Of a DNA stretch of 11,594 nt, positions 7,228-11,594 are shown in pieces. The stretch is taken from NCBI GenBank assembly GCA_031290815.1, contig JAISLO010000094.1:1-11594 (forward strand), given 5' to 3'. The notes under the pieces are model-generated. The model did not search any database. It was given only the letters and a program-made list of their open reading frames with translations, and was not told the DNA's origin. Both the position numbers and the translations under genes were made by a program. The stretch is from Synergistaceae bacterium (GTDB taxonomy: Bacteria; Synergistota; Synergistia; Synergistales; Synergistaceae). The first letter of the stretch is position 1; each line of letters starts with the position of its first letter.

Positions 7228-8216
7228 ATGTCAAATATCAGGGAGTGTGGAAAAGTGAGCGTTGTTTCTAATTCAGGTATTCCGGGAGTGAATATCAACG
7301 GGGAGAGATGGTTTCCGAGCGAGAGGGATTTCAGGGAGTGTATCAAAGACTACTGGGGAGACTGGTACTGCGACTCGGAATGCGGCAAGCTCCATGACGT
7401 CCTCCTGCACAGGCCGGGCCCCGAACTCGACGCGGTGAAAGATTATGCGTCCTACCGTTTCAAGGAAATGGTCGATGCCAATGAAGCCAGGGAGGAACAC
7501 GATGCGCTGGCCGGCCTTTATCGGAAGAACGGGGTAAATGTGCATTACGTTGAAGGTTTCAGGAAAGACAGACCTAATGCCATGTTCATGCGGGATCAAG
7601 TTTTCATGACACCCGAGGGCGCGATAGTTTGCAGACCGGCAATGGAGGCACGCCGAGGCGAGGAACGATACGCCGCGGAAGCCCTATCCCGTCTGGGAGT
7701 TCCCATACTGACGACCATACACGGCGGCGGCATCTTCGAGGGCGCTTGCGCAATGTGGCTCGACAGGGAAAACATCATACTGGGCACTGGAGCGCGAGCG
7801 AACAAAGAGGGTGCCGAACAGGTGGAGTGGGTATTGCGCGGAGTGGGAGTGACGAACATCATCAGGTTCCAGATTCCGTTCGGGCACGCGCATCTCGACG
7901 GTCTTATGAACGTGCCGGACAAAAAAAGATAATGATCTTCCCGTGGCAGGTATCGTACGATCTGATCAAACCAGTAATGGATTTGGGGTTCGAAATAATA
8001 GAGAACCCGAACGTGACGGAAGTGAAAGCGGGCGGGGCCATTAACTTTGTGGCGCTCGAACCGGGGAAGATTTTGATACCTGCGGGAAACCCGAACACAA
8101 AGAAATTGCTTGAGGACGCCGGCGTTGAATGTATTGAGGTTAAACTGACGGAAATCGCCAAAGCCTGGGGCGCGATACACTGTATGTCCGCTTTTTTGAA
8201 GAGAGATCCCATTTAA
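7228..8216 (+). pseudogene. Second amidinotransferase/ADI-superfamily gene, split by a -1 frameshift
   Basis: Two frames together encode one arginine-deiminase-fold protein of about 329 residues, divergent from the enzyme at 405-1427. The first frame (7228-7932, stop TAA 7930-7932) carries Asp123 in MFMRD, Glu171 in GGIFEG and His222/Asp224 in GHAHLDG. The second frame, from about 7926 to TAA 8214-8216, carries the nucleophile Cys319 (corrected numbering) in WGAIHCMS. The break is at seven A (7921-7927): adding one A joins the frames as VPDKKKIMIFPW, which aligns without a gap to the same part of the other enzyme. As written, neither fragment holds a full active site. The start is uncertain: ATG 7228 has a poor ribosome site, while GTG 7255 has GGGAG (7241-7245) 9 nt upstream. 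A weak promoter candidate (TTGCCG 7202-7207, 16 bp, TAAAAT 7224-7229) would favour the GTG. Real mutation, sequencing error or slippage cannot be told apart here. Confidence 0.85.
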
Positions 8217-8556
8217 TTCCATTTGCGGGGGTACATTTTCTCCGTCCGCCATTCTTGACGCGCACCGCCCGATGAGATAACATTGCTTCACTGGGTAAAA
8301 TCTTTCACGCGAGGTATGACTGTTGAAGAAGAACTGAGGAAGCGCCGAACGAAAGTTTCAAGCGAAAAGACTGAAAGCGCCGATTATAATCGCCAAAGCG
8401 AGATTCAACAGTTTTGGAACGCAGGTTGTTTTAGGGTTTAGATCTTCGCCTTTACGCCTCTGAAATTAATCGACCTTTTCGAATGGACCTCCTCGAATGT
8501 CGGGGATGCTTTTTCGGCGGTTCCTAAAATACCGGATATTCTGTGAAGCGGGAAGT

Positions 8557-8575
8557 CCGTCGCTTTTTGCGGCGG
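8557..8575 (+). promoter_or_regulatory. GC stem-loop, possible anti-antiterminator
   Basis: CCGTCGC (8557-8563) pairs with GCGGCGG (8569-8575) around a TTTTT loop, with one G-U wobble. Its right arm, continued as CGGCGGCG (8570-8577), is also the exact complement of CGCCGCCG (8660-8667), the left arm of the terminator hairpin. The two pairings are mutually exclusive, as in an attenuator. Repetitive GGC/CCG sequence makes chance complementarity a real possibility. Confidence 0.35.
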
Positions 8576-8659
8576 CGGTTGTTCCTCGCTCGTTCGGTTG
8601 GGTTCTTCTCGCTTTTTCGCATTGACATGACAATACGCCGCGCGTGTTACGCAGATCGA

Positions 8660-8696
8660 CGCCGCCGAACGACGAGAGTTCGGGAGGCGTTTTTTT
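8660..8696 (+). terminator. Intrinsic-terminator-like hairpin abutting the ABC-F start codon
   Basis: CGCC (8660-8663) plus CCGAAC (8665-8670) pair with GTTCGG (8678-8683) plus GGCG (8686-8689) across a small bulge, with a 7-nt loop and a run of seven T (8690-8696). The ATG of the ABC-F gene begins at the very next base. The best Shine-Dalgarno for that gene, GGAGG (8683-8687), lies inside the 3' arm. The structure could therefore both stop transcription and hide the ribosome site. Confidence 0.7.
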
Positions 8697-10199
8697 ATGA
8701 GTTCTTTACTTCTTTTGAAGGCTGCGAACATTTTCAAAACCTACGGCGACAGGATCATATTCAAAATCGGCCGCCTGGAACTGCATCGAGGAGAAAAGGT
8801 AGGTCTCGTCGGAAGCAACGGGACAGGGAAGAGCACTCTGCTCTCCGCTCTGATGGGCGAGATTGATCTCGATGATGGAAGCGTCGATATCCGAGGGCTC
8901 GCGTCAATAATACGCCAGGAACAGGATCCTGATACGCTCAGAAGTTCAGGCACAGCCGAGGAAGCGGTGCGTGGAATCCTTCGTTTTTCAGCGTCCCCTT
9001 TGTCCGAGCGTCCAAGCGGAGGGGAACTGACCAGGGTGGCCATCGCGGAGGCATTATCTCGGAGACCGGATATCATATTCGCCGACGAGCCAACGACAAA
9101 CCTCGACATGGAGGGTATCGCCGAATTGCGGCGAACTCTCGCGTCATTCAAAGGCGCTCTTGTATTGGTCTCCCATGACAGAGATCTTCTCGACGATGTG
9201 TGCGACAGGATATGGGAGCTGGAAGGCGGCTCGCTCAGGGTCTTCCCCGGGAACTATTCCAAATGGCGCGCTCAGAAACGGAGGGAGCGCGAGTTTGCCT
9301 CGTCGGAGTACGAGGCGTTCAGACAGGAGAAAAAACGGCTGACCGAGGCAGCTCGCAGGGCGAGCGACAGGGCGAACAAGGCTGGAAAACCGCCCTCCAG
9401 GATGTCTCCGAGCGAGGCCAGAGTCAATCCCGGCAAGGGGCTCAAGGCCCAGGGAGTTTTGAAGGCAACCGCCGGCGTCATATCGAAGCGCGCGGAGACG
9501 CTCGAGAAAAAGGAGCGCCCGCCGGACCTTCCGGAGATAAAAATGGCCCTTGGCGTATCCTCCAGGGTGGCCTCCGACTCGACCGTGAGGGCGTCGGGAC
9601 TGACTGTCGCGTTCGGCGGCCGCGTGCTCTTCGACGGCGCCGATTTCGAGGCGAAGACCGCCAGGTGTACGATACTTCTGGGCCCGAACGGCAGCGGCAA
9701 AACGACGCTGCTCGACATGATCGCGCGAGGCGAACCGCCGATAAAGATCGCGCCGGGCGCTAAGGTAGGGTATTTCAGGCAGGGGCATGAGTCCCTGAAT
9801 CCGTCCCGCTCCATCCTGGACAACGCGAGAAGCGAATCCGATCTGCCGGAGCATGAGGTGAGGACGATCCTCGCGAGACTCGAAATAAAGGGCGACGCGG
9901 TGCGTAAAAAGTGCGGCGATCTCTCCGGCGGGGAGCGGGCGAAGGTCGTCCTCGCGTCGCTCTTCGCGTCGAATTTGAACACGCTGATACTGGACGAGCC
10001 GACAAATCACATAGACCTCTATACCATAGAGGCGCTCGAAGCCCTCCTGCTGGCCTGGAGGGGAACGCTGATACTGGCCTCCCACGACACGAGGCTGGCC
10101 GGGATGGTCGGCGACCGGCTCCTGATAATAGAGAACAGGAAGATCAGGACGTTCGAGGGAACTCTGGAGGAATACGCGAGCAGAGGAAACGCCGGGTAA
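8697..10199 (+). CDS. ABC-F family ATPase, probable ribosome-protection (antibiotic-resistance type) protein
   Basis: This is a 500-residue soluble protein with two ABC domains and no membrane segment, which defines ABC-F. Domain 1 has Walker A GSNGTGKS (39-46), signature PSGGE (106-110), Walker B IIFADE (126-131) and His160. Domain 2 has GPNGSGKT (329-336), LSGGE (409-413), LILDE (430-434) and His463. The first domain is short, with no Arm insertion. The linker (about 190-285) is basic and helical, and contains SRMSPSEAR (234-242) followed by KRAETLEKKERP. This resembles the Vga/Lsa/VmlR group, which dislodge ribosome-targeting drugs, more than the housekeeping EttA or Uup types. The start ATG 8697 gives the usual N-terminus; GGAGG (8683-8687) is 9 nt upstream but sits in a hairpin. 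It converges on the next gene with 2 bp between stops. Drug specificity cannot be inferred. Confidence 0.88.
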   Translation: MSSLLLLKAANIFKTYGDRIIFKIGRLELHRGEKVGLVGSNGTGKSTLLSALMGEIDLDDGSVDIRGLASIIRQEQDPDTLRSSGTAEEAVRGILRFSASPLSERPSGGELTRVAIAEALSRRPDIIFADEPTTNLDMEGIAELRRTLASFKGALVLVSHDRDLLDDVCDRIWELEGGSLRVFPGNYSKWRAQKRREREFASSEYEAFRQEKKRLTEAARRASDRANKAGKPPSRMSPSEARVNPGKGLKAQGVLKATAGVISKRAETLEKKERPPDLPEIKMALGVSSRVASDSTVRASGLTVAFGGRVLFDGADFEAKTARCTILLGPNGSGKTTLLDMIARGEPPIKIAPGAKVGYFRQGHESLNPSRSILDNARSESDLPEHEVRTILARLEIKGDAVRKKCGDLSGGERAKVVLASLFASNLNTLILDEPTNHIDLYTIEALEALLLAWRGTLILASHDTRLAGMVGDRLLIIENRKIRTFEGTLEEYASRGNAG

Positions 10200-10201
10200 T
10201 A

Positions 10202-10663
10202 TCATTCCGATTCCGGAGTCGCCTCCGCTGCCGCCTCTTGCGGGATCTTTAGTTTCGTCGGTGATCGTTCCGCCGCCGGCGTTCTCGTCTTGATCGTAGT
10301 CACTGCCGTCTGTGTTTGTTCCGTCGTCTGTTCCGCCGGCGCTGCGAAGTACGGGTTAGCTCCCTGCTGGCTCTCGATCGAGAGGTCGTACTTGCCTGTC
10401 GGCAGGGCTCCGAGCGGTATGTTGACGGTCGTCTTGGAGGAGTCAGCCGTTACGATTCCGGTCACTGAGACCTTTTCGCCCACTTCGAGTCCCCTCGACA
10501 ACGCGACCAAGGTCGCTATCACGCGCACCTTGCTTCCGTTCAGCAGGAGGCGTCCGTTAGCCGTGGCCGTCAGACTTCCGCCGACCGTGATGCTGGACGC
10601 CGACGCCTCGAACACCTTTTCTGGATAAGTGATATAGGGATCGTCGGTGAAAGTTTGCAACAC
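10202..10663 (-). pseudogene. Hypothetical protein, apparently missing its 5' end
   Basis: A 153-codon minus-strand frame ends with TGA at 10202-10204. Its only plausible first codon is a TTG at 10661-10663 with no Shine-Dalgarno, and there is no internal ATG. Residues about 15-100 look like a beta-rich extracellular domain (repeated SITVGGSLTATANG and VGEKVSVTGIV-type strands). Residues about 100-153 are low complexity, rich in T, Q, P, A and E. I recognise no family. GC content is high, unlike the AT-rich gene immediately upstream, and the frame hits stop codons on entering that AT-rich block. The simplest reading is that this is the C-terminal part of a larger exported protein cut off by insertion or recombination near 10664-10690. 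It could instead be a complete small gene with an unusual start. Confidence 0.5.
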
Positions 10664-10687
10664 TGTGCAATAAAATGATTTTTTTTA

Positions 10688-11269
10688 TTATGCGAAAAAA
10701 TCATTGTCCTTATTATTGTTCCATTTATATTCCATCCTTTTTGCAATTTCATTTGCTTTATTTACCCCAAAATGATCACAAATAAATCCAAGGCTCATGT
10801 CAATTCCTGCCGATATTCCAGATGATGTATAATATTTTTTATCAACAACCCAACGGGCTTTATATTTCCAATTTACATTTTTCCCATTGGTTTCTACCCA
10901 TTTAAAGGCCATTTTATTTGAAGTTGCCTCACAACAATCAAGCAATCCGGTTCTTGCCAATAATGCTGATCCGGTACATACAGTTAAACACCATGATGAT
11001 TTTTCAACAAGAGTCTTTAATTTCTGTATAAATTCATCATCATTAACTAATATTCGCGTTCCTTTTCCACCGGGTATTATAAGAACATCATGTTTTTCTA
11101 TTTCATTTATATCCCGAGTGATTATTTGAACATTATCTTTATTCTGTATTTTTTCATCATATATTGAAAAATAATTTATGCAACATTCTTCAATTTTTCC
11201 AAATACCTCAACGGGACCAAAAAGATCAAGAGTTTCAAAATCGTTAAATAATAAGCAATTTATATTCAT
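10688..11269 (-). CDS. DJ-1/PfpI (ThiJ) family protein, isonitrile-hydratase-like; AT-rich
   Basis: This is a 193-residue cytoplasmic protein with the DJ-1/PfpI glutamine-amidotransferase-like fold. The N-terminus NDFETLDLFGPVEVF (9-23) gives Asp15 and Glu21. IIPGGKGTR (64-72) and the nucleophile elbow TVCTGS (96-101, Cys98-Thr99) follow, then LLARTGLLD and ATSNK. The Asp plus Cys-Thr arrangement matches isonitrile hydratase (InhA)-type members rather than chaperone DJ-1 or PfpI proteases; the substrate remains a guess. The start is ATG at 11267-11269, with GAGGAGA (11281-11287) at a rather long spacing of 11 nt. Codon use is strongly AT-biased (AAT, AAA, ATT, TTT), unlike every neighbour, pointing to horizontal acquisition from an AT-rich donor, perhaps a clostridial-type one. 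Confidence 0.87.
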   Translation of the reverse strand: MNINCLLFNDFETLDLFGPVEVFGKIEECCINYFSIYDEKIQNKDNVQIITRDINEIEKHDVLIIPGGKGTRILVNDDEFIQKLKTLVEKSSWCLTVCTGSALLARTGLLDCCEATSNKMAFKWVETNGKNVNWKYKARWVVDKKYYTSSGISAGIDMSLGFICDHFGVNKANEIAKRMEYKWNNNKDNDFFA

Positions 11270-11411
11270 AAATATGGCTGTCTCCTCACCTTCTGGCGGT
11301 TTTTCTCTTGCTTGGCCAGATAAATCTTACCTCCCTTTATGCCGCGAAATGATAAACTGCCTGCGTTTTAGAGGATTGTGACAACCCTCCGTAACACCTT
11401 ATCCCATTCAG

Positions 11412-11594
11412 TTACCGCAATGAAAGTATGGAGTTTTTATCTAAACCCGTGTACTTCATGATAGTTTCGACAGGGAGGCCATCCGCGAGCATCGAGCGCG
11501 CGACCTCAAACTTGCCCCTTGCCTCGCCCATCGCCTCTCCCTCAGCCCTGCCCCTAGCCTCGCCCTCAGCCACTGCCACTTCTCGCCGTACCGC
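11412..11594 (-). CDS. Rpn/PD-(D/E)XK nuclease-family (putative transposase) protein, C-terminal end (partial)
   Basis: A minus-strand frame enters from the right edge and ends with TAA at 11412-11414 (60 codons). Its first part is a run of four-to-six-residue charged repeats (AEGEARGRAEGEAMGEARGK). It ends with a helical unit, VARSMLADGLPVETIMKYTG, then LDKNSI. This layout (EGxA repeats, then an RxMLxxGxxxExIxxxTG motif) is the usual C-terminus of COG5464 / Rpn recombination-promoting nucleases and related PD-(D/E)XK transposase-like proteins. The catalytic nuclease domain lies outside the window. The repeat tract is repetitive at DNA level too and could vary in length between strains. Confidence 0.75.
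   Translation of the reverse strand, partial: AVRREVAVAEGEARGRAEGEAMGEARGKFEVARSMLADGLPVETIMKYTGLDKNSILSLR

Larger units (their letters stand above)
8217..8696 (+). promoter_or_regulatory. Long non-coding leader region upstream of the ABC-F gene
   Basis: These 480 bp lack a convincing gene. A promoter candidate TTGACG (8255-8260), 17 bp, TAACAT (8278-8283) would start a transcript near 8290, leaving about 400 nt of leader. Within it are a 9-bp inverted repeat, ACTGTTGAA (8319-8327) with TTCAACAGT (8404-8412), enclosing a 12-bp perfect palindrome CGATTATAATCG (8381-8392), and a GC stem with TTTTT loop (8557-8575). A second promoter-like TTGACA (8622-8627), 17 bp, TGTTAC (8645-8650) has a poor -10. 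Short frames exist (42 codons 8316-8444; 14 codons 8483-8527; 42 codons 8497-8625) but none has a good ribosome binding site, so none is called as a gene. Confidence 0.45.

Noticed and set aside
7921..7928. A AAA AAG as a dnaX-like programmed -1 ribosomal frameshift site.
   Set aside because: The heptamer 7922-7928 is out of phase with the zero frame (AAA AAA AGA), so the standard tandem slip does not apply; slippage by RNA polymerase or an indel is more likely.
8438..8737. A 99-codon minus-strand frame opposite the ABC-F leader and 5' end.
   Set aside because: It overlaps the ABC-F coding start, has no recognisable domain or good ribosome site, and its composition looks like the complement of structured leader DNA.
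10400..10430. LPTGK in the hypothetical protein as a sortase signal.
   Set aside because: It is in mid-protein, lacks the following hydrophobic helix and basic tail, and is not LPXTG.
11266..11361. A minus-strand open stretch ending in a TGA that overlaps the DJ-1 ATG (ATGA), reading GGKIYLAKQEKNRQ.
   Set aside because: It has no ATG, GTG or TTG start at its beginning, only about 31 codons between stops, and no recognised similarity; possibly a remnant but not supportable as a gene.

Overview
The window reads as chromosomal DNA of a moderate-GC, peptide- and amino-acid-fermenting bacterium. Gene content (a family-5 dipeptide importer beside arginine-deiminase-fold enzymes, and a Rpn-type nuclease tail) and frequent ATA, AGG and AGA codons would suit an anaerobe such as a member of the Synergistota. 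That placement is inference from gene style, not from a marker gene. There are no rRNA or tRNA genes, no CRISPR array and no phage structural genes.

Layout. Positions 1-129 hold the C-terminal end of a DDE transposase; the same frame continues past its stop to 246. A good sigma70-type promoter (226-254) sits at the edge of this remnant. It reads into the main block (405-8216), all on the + strand: an intact arginine deiminase/amidinotransferase-superfamily enzyme (405-1427), a secreted peptide-binding protein (1548-3131), a strong intercistronic hairpin (3161-3200), then tightly packed dppB-, dppC-, dppD- and dppF-like genes (3254-7109). A second, divergent amidinohydrolase-superfamily gene (about 7228-8216) follows. 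It is split by a one-base shift at a run of seven A (7921-7927), which separates its catalytic histidine from its catalytic cysteine.

Positions 8217-8696 contain no convincing gene. They hold a promoter candidate, inverted repeats and an intrinsic-terminator-like hairpin whose T-run touches the ATG of an ABC-F ATPase (8697-10199). Its layout resembles the antibiotic-resistance ABC-F proteins, so a leader attenuator is a reasonable hypothesis. Convergent with it, only 2 bp away, is a minus-strand hypothetical gene that appears to lack its 5' end (10202-10663). It abuts a strikingly AT-rich DJ-1/PfpI gene (10688-11269), probably acquired horizontally. The right edge (11412-11594) carries the repeat-rich C-terminal tail of a Rpn/PD-(D/E)XK family protein on the minus strand.

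How the genes fit together. The importer flanked by two guanidine-acting hydrolases suggests capture of an arginine-containing or otherwise guanidino-bearing peptide or opine-like compound, followed by cytoplasmic hydrolysis of the guanidino group. The substrate cannot be named from sequence. The right third looks like a mobile or rearranged region with a separate ribosome-protection gene.
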